Positions 15,878 to 24,365 are shown, counted from the first letter of the stretch. The stretch is DNA of 64,000 nucleotides from Cellulomonas flavigena DSM 20109 (GCF_000092865.1 NC_014151.1:3596001-3660000); one strand, 5' to 3'. Translations and numbers: made by a program. Notes: a model not told the origin generated them from the sequence alone.

Positions 15878-15945
15878 GCGACACGTCAGGCAGCGCGACG
15901 TGTCAGTTGGGGCGACACGCCAGGTGGGGCGACGCGTCAGGTGGG
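15878..15945. repeat. 17-bp degenerate tandem repeat, four units
   Basis: Units start at 15878, 15895, 15912 and 15929 with the pattern GCGACRYGYCAGKTGGG. They lie in the gap 15740-15955 upstream of the nitroreductase-like gene. No gene was found there. Confidence 0.65.
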
Positions 15946-15955
15946 ACGGCGGACG

Positions 15956-16144
15956 TCAGAGCCGCGCGTCGCCGGCGACGGGGCGCACGACGGGCGTGAT
16001 GCCCGGCAGGACGCCCTTCTCGTCGGCGAGCGCCTCGTCCTCGGGGACGTCCTCGGGGGCCGGATCGGCCCGCGGCTCGGTGGCGGTGACGGGGTCGGGG
16101 ACCTCGTCGGGGACGGGCGTGACGGTGTCGTCGGGCACGGTCAT
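15956..16144 (-). CDS. acidic proline-rich mini-protein A (62 aa)
   Basis: The ATG at 16144 follows GTAGGAGGTCACCG, an excellent ribosome site. The product is very acidic and proline-rich (MTVPDDTVTPVPDEVPDPV, then EDEALADEKGVLPG) with no cysteine or membrane segment. The next gene upstream encodes a clear paralog, with shared VPDDxxTPxPDEVPDxVTAT and PAPxD segments. I recognise no family; the composition suggests a disordered protein. Confidence 0.7.
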   Translation of the reverse strand: MTVPDDTVTPVPDEVPDPVTATEPRADPAPEDVPEDEALADEKGVLPGITPVVRPVAGDARL

Positions 16145-16188
16145 CGGTGACCTCCTACGCGTGTGGTCGAGGTGCGAGGCCGGGCCCG

Positions 16189-16380
16189 TCAGGCGAAGCC
16201 CGTGCTCGCGCGGTTGCCGGGGACGGGCAGCACCGTGCCCTCCTCGCCGGGCGTCCCCGCGTCGGCAGGGGCGTCGTCGAGGGCGTCGTCGGGTGCCGGG
16301 TCGGCGGCGGGCGCGGTCGCGGTGACGGCATCGGGCACCTCGTCGGGCGCCGGCGTGGCGCGGTCGTCGGGGACGGACAT
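16189..16380 (-). CDS. acidic proline-rich mini-protein B (63 aa), paralog of A
   Basis: The ATG at 16380 is preceded by GGAGGCCACG. The sequence starts MSVPDDRATPAPDEVPDAV, lines up with mini-protein A through most of its length, and then diverges (GEEGTVLPVPGNRASTGFA). The two genes are 44 bp apart on the same strand and must have arisen by tandem duplication. Conserved ribosome sites and frames in both copies support real translation. Function unknown. Confidence 0.7.
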   Translation of the reverse strand: MSVPDDRATPAPDEVPDAVTATAPAADPAPDDALDDAPADAGTPGEEGTVLPVPGNRASTGFA

Positions 16381-16493
16381 CGTGGCCTCCGTTCGTCGGT
16401 GCCTCTCGATCGTCACACGCGCGCCGCGGCCTGTCCTGGCGAGCGTCGTCGCCCGTCGGGGACGGGCGCGTGCGACGCCGACGACGGGTGATG

Positions 16494-17504
16494 TCAGGGC
16501 CGCGCGTACACCTCGTACCGCGTCGTCGGCGGCAGCACCCGGTCGAACCGCACCTCGAACTGCGCGCGCCCGCGGGCGGGCACGGGCACCGTCTCCACGG
16601 TCGCGGAGCCCGTCACCTGCTCCTGCGCGTCGCGCGCGACGACGGTCACGTGCACGTCCGTCGCGTGGCCGTACGCGCTGCGCACCGCGCCGCGGACGAC
16701 CGTCGTCGTCTCCGTGCGCGCCGTCAGCTCCCCGGTGCGCAGGCCTCCGGGGGTGCCGGTGCGCGGTCCGTCGTCCGGCTGCGGCCCGCGCACCTCGACG
16801 CGCTCGACCTCGTCGTCGCCGACGTCGAACGTGCCCGTCAGGGCGGTGCGGCCCGGCCACAGCTCGAGCTCGCCGACGAGGTCCCGGTCCAGCACCGTCC
16901 CGTCCGCGCGCAGCGCGACGACCTCGTAGGCCGACACGGGCACCACGTAGCCCGGCGTCGCGTTCTCGACGACGGCCACGTACCACGAGGCGCGGCCCGA
17001 CACCGGGCCGGCGGCCGTCTCCACGACGGCGGGCGCGAAGGGCGCAGCCTGCAGGGTCGAGCGCAGGGCCACGAGACCGGGTGCGGCCTCCGGGGCCTCC
17101 GGCGACCGGCGCGGGTCGACCTGCGACAGCCCGGCCACGACCAGCTCCCCGGCCTCGTACTGCCCGATGCGCACCGCGGACGCCACGACGAGGGCCACGA
17201 CCGCGACGAGCACCGCCGCCACGGCCGTCGCGCGCCCCGTGCGGCGGGGGCGGGCCGTCACCAGCGAGAGGACCGCGAGCGCGACCGCGCCCACGGCCAG
17301 CGCCACCACGACCCCGCGCGGGGCTCCTCCGCACAGCAGCAGCGCGACCCCCGCGACGACGAGGGCGAGCCCGGCCGTGCCGCGGCCGTGCGGGACGGGC
17401 CCGAGGACGACGACGGGGAGACCTGGCTCGGCCGGCGGCGGGTCCGCGGCGCCGCTCGGGCGCGACGGCGCAGGGCGTGTGCCGCGCTCGCTCGTCGTGC
17501 TCAT
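16494..17504 (-). CDS. membrane protein with C-terminal extracytoplasmic beta-rich domain, unknown function
   Basis: The ATG at 17504 follows GGAGGCGGCACGC. The 336-aa product has a disordered start of about 30 residues, three hydrophobic segments between about 35 and 115 (LVVAGVALLLCGG, GVVVALAVGAVALAVLSLV, AVAAVLVAVVALVVASAV), then about 220 residues with alternating hydrophobic strands, such as SWYVAVVENATPGYVV and ARGRAQFEVRFDRVLPP. The tail resembles FxLYD/Ig-like exported domains that shield or sense the cell surface, but I cannot assign a family. It is the upstream-most of three leftward genes with the mini-proteins and could share their promoter. Confidence 0.7.
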   Translation of the reverse strand: MSTTSERGTRPAPSRPSGAADPPPAEPGLPVVVLGPVPHGRGTAGLALVVAGVALLLCGGAPRGVVVALAVGAVALAVLSLVTARPRRTGRATAVAAVLVAVVALVVASAVRIGQYEAGELVVAGLSQVDPRRSPEAPEAAPGLVALRSTLQAAPFAPAVVETAAGPVSGRASWYVAVVENATPGYVVPVSAYEVVALRADGTVLDRDLVGELELWPGRTALTGTFDVGDDEVERVEVRGPQPDDGPRTGTPGGLRTGELTARTETTTVVRGAVRSAYGHATDVHVTVVARDAQEQVTGSATVETVPVPARGRAQFEVRFDRVLPPTTRYEVYARP

Positions 17505-17778
17505 GCGTGCCGCCTCCGCGCCGAGACCTGGACAGGTGTCCTGACTCCAGGACCTGCACATCGGCACGCCACGGGCCACGCATGACCCCCGCACCACCCC
17601 ACCACCCGGATGCCCGCGCGCACCCCCAGGGGCTGACCCGGTCGCCCCTCGCCCGCCGGAGCACGGCGACGCCGAGCACGCGATGCCCGTCGGGGAGTAC
17701 GCGCGCTCGGCGGAGCTGCTGCTCGGGGTCGCGCTGCACCGGGCGGGGTGACGGCGCACGGCGTGCCACGCCGGCGCG
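17505..17778. other. gap with a possible gene fragment
   Basis: No complete gene was found here. On the plus strand the last 40 or so codons before the TGA at 17748-17750 read naturally (EHGDAEHAMPVGEYARSAEL then LLGVALHRAG), but the frame has no start upstream. It may be the end of a decayed gene. Confidence 0.3.
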
Positions 17779-18447
17779 TCAGGCTCCGGCCGGCGGGAGC
17801 ACCACCTCGTAGCCCAGGCGGTTGAGCGCGTGCGCATGGTCCGTGCCGCCGTCGTAGCTGCCGGGCAGGTCGCACATCGGGTTCACGCCCCCGCCCGGCC
17901 GCGCCTCGAGCACCAGGGTCTCGGACCACCGCGGCATCACCCGGCCCAGGACCACCACGCGCGGGTAGGTCGCGTACGGCTGCCGCAGCGGCGGGTCGAG
18001 GCGGTACTCGGCGGCGACGTACGGGTACCGGCCCTCCAGGTCGTCGCTCGCCAGCGTCGCCTCGAGCCACGCGTACCGGATCTCGGGCGGGCGCACGGGC
18101 CCCTCGACGCACGGTGTGGCCGCGCCGTCGACGGCGGCAGACGTCCACCGCGCACCGACGAGCAGCGCACCACCGTCGAACAGGTGGACGCTCGGGCCCG
18201 TGGTGCTCAGGTGCACCTCGAGGAGCGTCGTGTCGTGCACCCACCACCGGGCCGCCGCACCGTCGTCGTCGACGACGTGCACGTGCTGCCCGTCGAGCCG
18301 CGTGACGCGGTGCGCGCGGCCGGGCTCGTGGACGGCCCGGCGCACGGCCGCGTCGGTCGGCACGTGACCCGCGTCGTGGGACACGCACCCGGTGGCCGCG
18401 AGGCCGGTCGCCGAGGTCGCGTAGGGGTAGGGAGGGATCTGGGTCAT
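17779..18447 (-). CDS. hypothetical protein, 222 aa
   Basis: The ATG at 18447 has GCGGAG seven bases upstream. The product is soluble and beta-rich, without a signal peptide or membrane helix. Recognisable stretches are RVTRLDGQHVHVVDDDGAAA, WWVHDTTLLEVHLS and a C-terminal GGTDHAHALNRLGYEVVLPP. I do not recognise a family. It is transcribed alone, with gene-free stretches on both sides. A start at 18480 is possible but has no ribosome site. Confidence 0.7.
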   Translation of the reverse strand: MTQIPPYPYATSATGLAATGCVSHDAGHVPTDAAVRRAVHEPGRAHRVTRLDGQHVHVVDDDGAAARWWVHDTTLLEVHLSTTGPSVHLFDGGALLVGARWTSAAVDGAATPCVEGPVRPPEIRYAWLEATLASDDLEGRYPYVAAEYRLDPPLRQPYATYPRVVVLGRVMPRWSETLVLEARPGGGVNPMCDLPGSYDGGTDHAHALNRLGYEVVLPPAGA

Positions 18448-18847
18448 CGGGGGCTCCGCAGGTCGAGCGTCTTCCCGCACCGGTCGGCGCGGGCGGATCT
18501 TCCTCCGGGGGCACCGTGCGCTCCGCGCGGTTGCCAGTCGGCCGGCCGGAGGGCTTGCGGCCGAGCTTCGTGATCAGCCAGGACGGTACGCGGGGGCACC
18601 GACATCCGACCCGGAGGCTTCCGGTCGCCGTGGACGGCACCCCCGCACGACGCCGGGGCGCGGCTATCGTCCTCGCCGTGGAAGACGGGACGAGCGCCAC
18701 GGGCGCGGCGAGGCGTGCGTCGGTGAGGCGTGCGTCGACGTGCCGTGCGTCGGCGTGCGCGGACGTGCGGCCCCGTGACGTCCGGGCGTGGCGGCCCGTC
18801 ACGACGCGGTCTCAGCCGAGGCGCACCGGCTGCCGATCTGTGACCCT
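18448..18847. other. 400-bp gap with degenerate short repeats
   Basis: No gene could be supported on either strand. The stretch contains a string of related pieces (GGCGAGGCGTGCGTCGG, GTGAGGCGTGCGTCGAC, GTGCCGTGCGTCGGCG) between about 18705 and 18775. It must hold the divergent promoters of the genes at 18447 and 18848, but no convincing -10/-35 pair was seen. Confidence 0.4.
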
Positions 18848-20464
18848 ATGACCATGTCCCACGACGACCCGCCGCGCTCACCCTCGGGCCGGCTGCCGCG
18901 CTGGGCCGCCGAGGAGGCGGCAGCGCGGGAGTCCGCCGCGGAGCAGTCGGGGCCGCGACGGTGGGGCGGGCCCTCGTCGAGCGCGTCGGCCTTCGAGCCG
19001 CCCTCGTCGAGCGCGCCGATGTCCGGGTCGCCCTCGTCGAGTGCGCCGTCGGGGCCGAGCTCGTCGGGGCCGACCGCCTCACGCCCGTCCTGGTCGACGA
19101 CGCCCCCGGCCGGGCCGGCCTCGCCGTCCGGTCCGACCGCGTCCGGCACGTCCTGGCCCTCCGCGCCCTCGTCCTGGAACCCCGAGCCCGCGCCCGACCC
19201 GCGGGTGTCACCCGTGCCGCCGCCGGCGGCCGGGGCCTGGTCCGGTGCACCGTCGCCGACCTCACCCTCGGCACCGTCCGGCCCGCCCCCGTCGAACCCG
19301 CCCCCCTCCGACGCCACCTGGTACTCAGGGTCGCCGCCCGAGGCACCGCGGCGCCGCAGCCTGGCCGTGCGCCTGGGCGTCGTCGTCGGGGCCGCGGCGC
19401 TCGCGCTGTGGTTGGCGCTCGGTGTGCTGCCGGGGCTGCTGCGCGACGCGGACGCGCCGTTCCTCGACGGCATCGTCGCCGGCCGCGTGCCGGACCCGAC
19501 GCCCGAGGTCGAGGCGCTGGCTGACGAGATGTTCCTCACCGACGAGGGTCGCGACCTGCTCTACGTCGCGCAGCCCGAGCTGCTCGGGGCCGAGGAGTTC
19601 GCGGGACGCTGCGACCGCGGCGACGCCGGCGCGGCCGGCGAGACCGGCGGCGCCGTCGGCTGCTACCACTCCAGCGCGGGCGGCCTGCAGGCCAACGGCC
19701 GCATCGTCGTCTACACGCCCGCGGACGCGCGGCTGCGTCCGTTCGTCGTCGAGACCGCCGCGCACGAGCTGCTGCACGCCGCGTGGAACGAGCTGAGCGA
19801 CGGCGAGCAGGACGTCGCGACGCGCGCGCTCGCCACCGTGCTGTCCGGCGTGGACCCCGAGGACGACATCCACGAGCAGATCGCCGGGTCGGTGGCGGGG
19901 CAGGCAGCCAACCGGCCGACCGAGCTGTTCGCGTACATCGGGACGCAGGTGTGGCGCGAGGGCGGGGTCGACCCCGAGCTCGAGGCGCTGTACGGGCGGT
20001 TCATCAGCGACCGTGAGGCGCTCGTCGCGGTGCACACCGCCTTCGAGACGGCGATCGACACGATGACGACCGACCTCACCACCGCGCAGCAGGCGCTCGC
20101 GCAGCGGCAGTACGACCAGGGAGTCGCGCGGGCGCAGCTCGAGGCGGACACCGCGAACCTCGCGCAGTACCGCAGCACGATCGAGCAGGAGGAGGCGCGG
20201 CTCGCGTCCCTGTCCTCGTCGGTGCGGTCCCGGTCGCTGCTCGCGTGGACGTGGCGCGACGGCACCCCGCTGCCCGAGCAGCCCGCCGCCGAGCTGCTCG
20301 CGAAGGCCCGCGAGCTGCTGGCCCGCGACGAGGCCGAGCTGGCCGCACGCGGTGAGGCGATCGCGGCCGGCGACGCGGAGGTCGCCGCGGAGACGGCCCG
20401 CGTCGAGGGGCTCCGCGCCGACCTGCAGGGCCTCTTCGACCAGCTCGACCCCACCCGGTCCTGA
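18848..20464 (+). CDS. membrane-anchored protein with HExxH motif and C-terminal coiled coil
   Basis: The 538-aa product has four parts. Residues 1-165 are Ser/Pro/Gly-rich with repeated SSSAP and SGPSSSGP pieces. A membrane helix follows at about 172-197 (VVVGAAALALWLALGVLPGLL). Residues about 210-390 form an extracytoplasmic domain with AAHELLHAAWNE, where HELLH (306-310) fits a zinc-metalloprotease site. From about 400 to the end there is a long coiled coil (QYDQGVARAQLEADTANL). A downstream glutamate as third zinc ligand cannot be assigned with certainty. ATGs at 18848 and 18854 compete; neither has a good ribosome site, so the mRNA may be leaderless. I recognise no named family. Confidence 0.75.
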   Translation: MTMSHDDPPRSPSGRLPRWAAEEAAARESAAEQSGPRRWGGPSSSASAFEPPSSSAPMSGSPSSSAPSGPSSSGPTASRPSWSTTPPAGPASPSGPTASGTSWPSAPSSWNPEPAPDPRVSPVPPPAAGAWSGAPSPTSPSAPSGPPPSNPPPSDATWYSGSPPEAPRRRSLAVRLGVVVGAAALALWLALGVLPGLLRDADAPFLDGIVAGRVPDPTPEVEALADEMFLTDEGRDLLYVAQPELLGAEEFAGRCDRGDAGAAGETGGAVGCYHSSAGGLQANGRIVVYTPADARLRPFVVETAAHELLHAAWNELSDGEQDVATRALATVLSGVDPEDDIHEQIAGSVAGQAANRPTELFAYIGTQVWREGGVDPELEALYGRFISDREALVAVHTAFETAIDTMTTDLTTAQQALAQRQYDQGVARAQLEADTANLAQYRSTIEQEEARLASLSSSVRSRSLLAWTWRDGTPLPEQPAAELLAKARELLARDEAELAARGEAIAAGDAEVAAETARVEGLRADLQGLFDQLDPTRS

Positions 20465-20566
20465 CGCGGTGACCGGCGTGCAGGGTGCGTCACGCCGAGC
20501 GGCCAGGTTCATCCGAGGCGGACGCGCGGTACGCGTCCGCGACCTGAAGCTCGAGGGAGTGCTGCG

Positions 20567-21052
20567 ATGACGCCGAACATCCCCCCGGAGGTCCGCGGCC
20601 TCGTCGACGAGGCCGGCGGGAGTATCGAGATCCGCGGAAACGCCGTCCGGATCGACTTCGGCGACACCGGCCTTCAGGTGCGCGAGGACGACGGACGGTT
20701 CCTGGTCGAGGCGATCGAGCGTGGCACCGTCGAAGGAGTCGACCTGGAGACCTCGTCTCGCGCTGCTCTGGAGCGCCTGCTGGTCGTCTCCTGTGGCGCG
20801 ACCTGGCGGTCGCGGCGACGACTGGGCACGCTGCAGCCCCCGTCCCGACGCAGCACGGCACCCGACACGCGCCTGCAGCCCGACGGGCCGGTGTGGGTCC
20901 TCGAGTGGCAGGAGTCAGGCGAGATGCAACGAGCCGTGTTCTGGTCCCAGTGGGACGCACGTGCGGTCGCACAGGCGCTCGCGGCGGACCTGGGAGACGT
21001 CGCCGCAGCTGTCCGCCGTGCGGACGGGCGTCCGTTGTACGTCGTGGCATGA
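20567..21052 (+). CDS. small protein, possibly Imm61-type immunity protein
   Basis: The ATG at 20567 follows CGAGGGAGTGCTGCG and gives 161 residues. The pattern is EVRGLVDEAGGSIEIRGNAV, then FLVEAIERG, a helix ERLLVVSCGATWR, then GPVWVLEWQ and QWDARAVAQALAADL. This order of a short strand-rich start, an arginine-rich middle and a late helix recalls Imm61-like immunity proteins of polymorphic toxin systems, but the match is from memory and weak. Decayed pieces of the same gene occur at 22256 and 32236, which shows it belongs to a family that multiplied locally. No toxin gene is adjacent. Confidence 0.6.
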   Translation: MTPNIPPEVRGLVDEAGGSIEIRGNAVRIDFGDTGLQVREDDGRFLVEAIERGTVEGVDLETSSRAALERLLVVSCGATWRSRRRLGTLQPPSRRSTAPDTRLQPDGPVWVLEWQESGEMQRAVFWSQWDARAVAQALAADLGDVAAAVRRADGRPLYVVA

Positions 21053-21146
21053 CGAGACGCGCGACGTCGTCGGAACCGGGGCCGGAGCCGACACCGCGGT
21101 GGGAGGGGTTCGCGGGGCACGGTGACGCCCTCGCCCCATGACCACC

Positions 21147-21412
21147 TCAGCCCGCACCGTCGGCCAGGCCCTCACCCAGGTCGCCCCAGACGTCCTCCTC
21201 CAGCACCGCGACACGCCTCTCACGCATGGCCGGTGCCAACCCGGTGTCAGCGTCGTCACGGCGCTCGTCCGCCAGCCCGACGTGCACACGAGCGGCGGCA
21301 CGTCGGCGCCGAGGTGGTCGACGGCCAGCGCGAGGACCGCCGGGGTCTCGACGACGTGCACGACGCGGGACCACTCGCCGCCGGCAGGGCTGACGGAGCG
21401 GGCGAGTGCAGG
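21147..21412 (-). pseudogene. decayed C-terminal fragment of a TIGR02679/DUF2399 (JetD-like) protein
   Basis: On the minus strand 21242-21412 reads SPAGGEWSRVVHVVETPAVL, then PPLVCTSGWRTSAVTTL, the Toprim-like core of DUF2399 proteins (VxENPxVL ... PLVCTSGxPS). In the next frame 21147-21250 continues with GLAPAMRERRVAVLEEDVW and GDLGEGLADGAG, matching the usual C-terminus. A frameshift therefore splits the remnant, and the N-terminal three quarters are missing. Intact relatives are part of Wadjet-type plasmid-defence operons (DUF2397, DUF2398, TIGR02680, DUF2399). No sister genes are present. Confidence 0.6.
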
Positions 21413-21516
21413 GAGTTGTCCAGGGTTTGCGCTTCCCTTCACTGCAAGGGTGCCGCAAGACCAGGGAGAAACTGGATGCCCGGCACACTCAACGGGTCGG
21501 CACGTCGTGCATGCCG

Positions 21517-21771
21517 ATGACCGCCGACCGCATCGCACGTCTGGTCGCCGCCCGGCGGGGCGACGACTCGACCGACGAGCCCACCTCGGTGCCGGCACGC
21601 GCCGTCGACCCCCTTTGCCATGACGACCGCTCGTCAGTTCTTGCGCAACGCCACCGATCCCACCCGACGCTCCTGGCCGGTCCCGGCGGCGTCCTCACGC
21701 TGGAGACGGCGTGGCAGGTCACCGAGGACGGCTACCGTCTGACCACGATCATCCCGATGGGAAGGACATGA
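21517..21771 (+). CDS. hypothetical protein, 84 aa, coupled to the next gene
   Basis: The frame starts MTADRIARLVAARRGDDS and ends with a beta-rich tail LTLETAWQVTEDGYRLTTII. Its TGA overlaps the ATG of the following gene (ATGA), which suggests an operon. An alternative ATG lies two codons upstream at 21511, and neither has a strong ribosome site. The tail resembles the C-terminal strand pattern of the small proteins at 21768 and 24362. Part of its upstream region overlaps the JetD-like remnant on the other strand, so it may be a hybrid. Function unknown. Confidence 0.45.
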   Translation: MTADRIARLVAARRGDDSTDEPTSVPARAVDPLCHDDRSSVLAQRHRSHPTLLAGPGGVLTLETAWQVTEDGYRLTTIIPMGRT

Positions 21772-22121
21772 TGGGCGCACCCCTGATCGCACCGGACGAC
21801 CACGCCCTCGCGCTGCTGGGACTGGACGCCGATCCGGGTGACAAGCCTTGGGTCCGTTCCGTCACCTTGACGGCAGTCGACCACGCGACGGTCACAGTGA
21901 CCTGGGACGTGGTGGCAGCATCCGTTCACGTGCTCTGGGTCCAGCACGACGTGGTACGCGCCGAGCTCAGCCGCGAGTCCGTCGACGTGGTCGCGCTGGA
22001 CGCGCGCGGCGACGGGTACGCGGCGACGATCACCTCGCGCGGCGAGGGTCTCACCGGGATCCTGACGATCACCGCGACGTCCGCAGGCGTCCGGCTGCGC
22101 GACAGCGTCCTGAGGACATGA
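21768..22121 (+). CDS. hypothetical immunity-like small protein, 117 aa
   Basis: ATGs at 21768 and 21771 both follow GGGAAGG. The product has a short helical start (APDDHALALLGLDA) and a strongly beta-patterned remainder (VTLTAVDHATVTVTWDVV, then GYAATITSRGEGLTGILTI). The last 54 codons and the downstream region recur with high identity at 32023-32226, fused to another 5' end. The small size, coupled position and local duplication are what one expects of immunity genes, but no toxin is adjacent and no family was recognised. Confidence 0.6.
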   Translation: MMGAPLIAPDDHALALLGLDADPGDKPWVRSVTLTAVDHATVTVTWDVVAASVHVLWVQHDVVRAELSRESVDVVALDARGDGYAATITSRGEGLTGILTITATSAGVRLRDSVLRT

Positions 22122-22163
22122 CCGAGCGGTGACCGACCAGGTGCTCGGTTCATCGGTCCGCAC
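21960..22163 (+). repeat. 204-bp direct repeat, left copy
   Basis: This stretch covers the last 54 codons of the 117-aa gene and 42 bp downstream. It aligns without gaps to 32023-32226, with roughly 90 percent identity by eye. The similarity goes on for a few bases with small gaps (CGGAC-GGCAAC). The two copies are 10,063 bp apart in direct orientation and enclose the regulator, toxin-antitoxin and sdp-like genes. Confidence 0.9.
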
Positions 22164-22709
22164 GCCGGACCGGCAACGTCGACACGCGAGCGCGAGATGC
22201 GCGACACGTCGGAACCGACGATTAGATCCGTGCGAGCGGCAGCGGGGCCCCGGCGATGACGCCGAACATCCCCCGAGGTCCGCGGCCTCGTCGAGGCCGC
22301 CGTCGTCGGAGCCGGAACCGGAGCCGTCACTCTTCGAGGACGACGAGGGGTAGATGCCCAGGCACCGCCTCCTCGGCGGCAGACGACGTCACACCGCACT
22401 CAGCGTGTGGCGCTCGGACCCGGCTCGGGGACGATGACGCCGTCGCTGCCCAGCTTCCGCAGGTCGGCCGGGCCCGGCGCGGGTCGAACGGGCCGTGCGC
22501 GATCTCGACGTCGGCGCAGGTCTCGTCCGTCAGGGTCGGTCGCCAGACCGTCGACGCAACCCCATGACCGGGTCGGGGAGCGCGGCGACCGAGACCGGCA
22601 TACCGCTGACCACGCGGCGTTCCGCACCCGGGCGCCGGCGCATGACGCGTCAGACGACACTCAAAACTTATGAATCCACGGCATGCATCTCTTGCCTACT
22701 CCATAATGT
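22122..22709. other. gene-poor stretch with degraded sequence
   Basis: Apart from the end of the direct repeat and the scar at 22256-22353, no gene could be supported. The last 60 bp (22650-22710) are distinctly AT-rich (ACTCAAAACTTATGAATCC, CATAATG) and probably hold the promoter of the AlbA-type gene; CATAAT at 22702-22707 could be its -10 box. Confidence 0.4.
22256..22353 (+). pseudogene. scar of the 161-aa immunity-like gene (5' end)
   Basis: ATGACGCCGAACATCCCCC and the following GAGGTCCGCGGCCTCGTCGA repeat the start of the gene at 20567, with 2- and 3-bp deletions. After about 45 bp the similarity is lost and the frame ends at TAG 22351-22353. It is a broken duplicate. Confidence 0.65.
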
Positions 22710-24365
22710 ATGCATCATCATCGGTCAGTGAAGACCATCGACCTGCTCGCGGGCGGCGAGACACTCACCGTCGAGTTCAAGCGTGACATCAACGACCGAG
22801 ACCTCGTCAAGGCAGCCGCGTGCCTCGCCAACGGGGACGGAGGCGTGCTCCTCGTCGGCGTCGAGGACGACGGCACGGTCACCGGGGCCAAGCCGCGGCA
22901 CGGCGCCTCGACGGAGCCGCACCGGGTCGCGGCCTTCATCATGAACTCGACGGAGCCGCCGCTGCCCGTCGACGTCGCCGTGGAGTCGGTCGAAGGCGCG
23001 CAGGTCGTGCGCATCGACGTCCCGCGCGCCGACCCCGGGCCCGTCGGCACCAAGGACGGCCTGTTCACCAAGCGTGTCATCGCCACCGACGGCCGCCCTC
23101 AGTGTCTGCCGATGACGGCTCACGAGATCGTGAGCATGGGCCTGGTGACTCGTGGGCAGGACTTCGCGGCGGCAGTCGCACGCGACGCGACCATGGACGA
23201 CCTCGACCCCCGGGAGCTCGACCGGTTCCGCACGCTGTGCCGCGCCGCCGGCGACAGCCTCGGGAGCCTCGCCGACGTCGACATCCTTAAGGCGCTCGGG
23301 CTCGTGCCGATGACCGCTCCCGTCAGCATCGGCGCAGTTCTGCTGTTCGGGACACGCGCGGCGGTCGAGCGCTGGGTCCCGAACGCGGAGTTCCTCTTCC
23401 AGGACCTGCGCGGGCACGGGGACGGGACGAACGAGCGCATCGTCGGCCCCCTCCTGCAGTCGGCGGACCAGATGCGGCGACTTATCGACGAACGCAACAC
23501 CACCACCGAGCTCATGGCCGGCCTGCACCGTGTCGAGGTCCCGCTGATCCCGTCGGTCACCCGACGAGAAGCGCTCGCCAACGCCGTGGTCCACCGTGAC
23601 TATGCCGCCGTGGGCCCCACCGTCGTCCAGGTCACCGACGAGGAGTTCGTCGTCTCCAACCCCGGAGGCCTGCCTCCCGGCGTCACCATCGCCAACATCC
23701 TCGACCAGTCACGGCCACGCAGCCCGCTCCTCGCATCCGCGTTCAAGCGCGCGGGCCTGGTGGAACGCAAGGGCAAGGGCGTCAACGAGATGTTCGAGCA
23801 GCAGCTCCGGGCGGGACGCGGCGTCCCGGACTACTCCCGCAGCACCCCGGACTCCGTCGTCGTCACCGTCCCGCTCGGCACAGCCGACCTCGACCTCGTG
23901 CGGTTCCTGCTCGTCTGGGAGGACGAGAGACAACGCCCGCTGACGCTGGACGAGCTGCGGGTGGTGCACGACGTCAAAGCGTCCGGTTCCGCGACGAGCG
24001 CCGACCTCACGGAGGCCCTCGGCCTCATCCCTCAGACGACCCGCACGATCACGACGCGTCTCGTGGAGCGCGGGATCCTCGAGGCCCGGGGCAACGGGCG
24101 CAGCCGACGTTTTCACCTGACCGCCCGCTTCTACGACCTCGCACAGGACCGCAACGCCTACGTACGGGTGATGGGCGCCGACCCGCTGCAGCAGGAGCGC
24201 ATGATCCGCGACTACGTGACGGCCTACGGGTCCATCACCCGCAGCCAGGCCGCTCAGCTGTGCCAGGTGTCACCGGTCCAGGCTCGGACCATCCTCAAGC
24301 GCCTCGTCGACGCCGGCGCACTACGTCTCGTCGGTGAACGGAGGACGTCGAAGTACGTGGTGTGA
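22710..24365 (+). CDS. AlbA/Schlafen-type ATP-binding transcriptional regulator
   Basis: The product of about 550 residues has an N-terminal AlbA_2/Schlafen domain (LTVEFKRDINDRDLVKAAAC, GGVLLVGVEDDGTVTG, then IDVPR), a central part with an HATPase_c_4-like segment (REALANAVVHRDYAAVGPTV, VSNPGGLPPGVT), and two winged-helix segments at the C-terminus (QTTRTITTRLVERGILEARG and SPVQARTILKRLVDAGAL). Such proteins are frequent in defence islands and regulate or sense nucleic acids. The ATG at 22710 gives a His-rich start; the GTG at 22728 (VKTIDLLAGG) fits the family start better and a possible -10 box at 22702. It overlaps the next gene by GTGA. Confidence 0.85.
   Translation: MHHHRSVKTIDLLAGGETLTVEFKRDINDRDLVKAAACLANGDGGVLLVGVEDDGTVTGAKPRHGASTEPHRVAAFIMNSTEPPLPVDVAVESVEGAQVVRIDVPRADPGPVGTKDGLFTKRVIATDGRPQCLPMTAHEIVSMGLVTRGQDFAAAVARDATMDDLDPRELDRFRTLCRAAGDSLGSLADVDILKALGLVPMTAPVSIGAVLLFGTRAAVERWVPNAEFLFQDLRGHGDGTNERIVGPLLQSADQMRRLIDERNTTTELMAGLHRVEVPLIPSVTRREALANAVVHRDYAAVGPTVVQVTDEEFVVSNPGGLPPGVTIANILDQSRPRSPLLASAFKRAGLVERKGKGVNEMFEQQLRAGRGVPDYSRSTPDSVVVTVPLGTADLDLVRFLLVWEDERQRPLTLDELRVVHDVKASGSATSADLTEALGLIPQTTRTITTRLVERGILEARGNGRSRRFHLTARFYDLAQDRNAYVRVMGADPLQQERMIRDYVTAYGSITRSQAAQLCQVSPVQARTILKRLVDAGALRLVGERRTSKYVV

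Noticed and set aside
21147-21412. A complete Wadjet system
   Set aside because: Only a frameshifted C-terminal piece of the JetD-like gene is present. The DUF2397, DUF2398 and TIGR02680 genes are absent.
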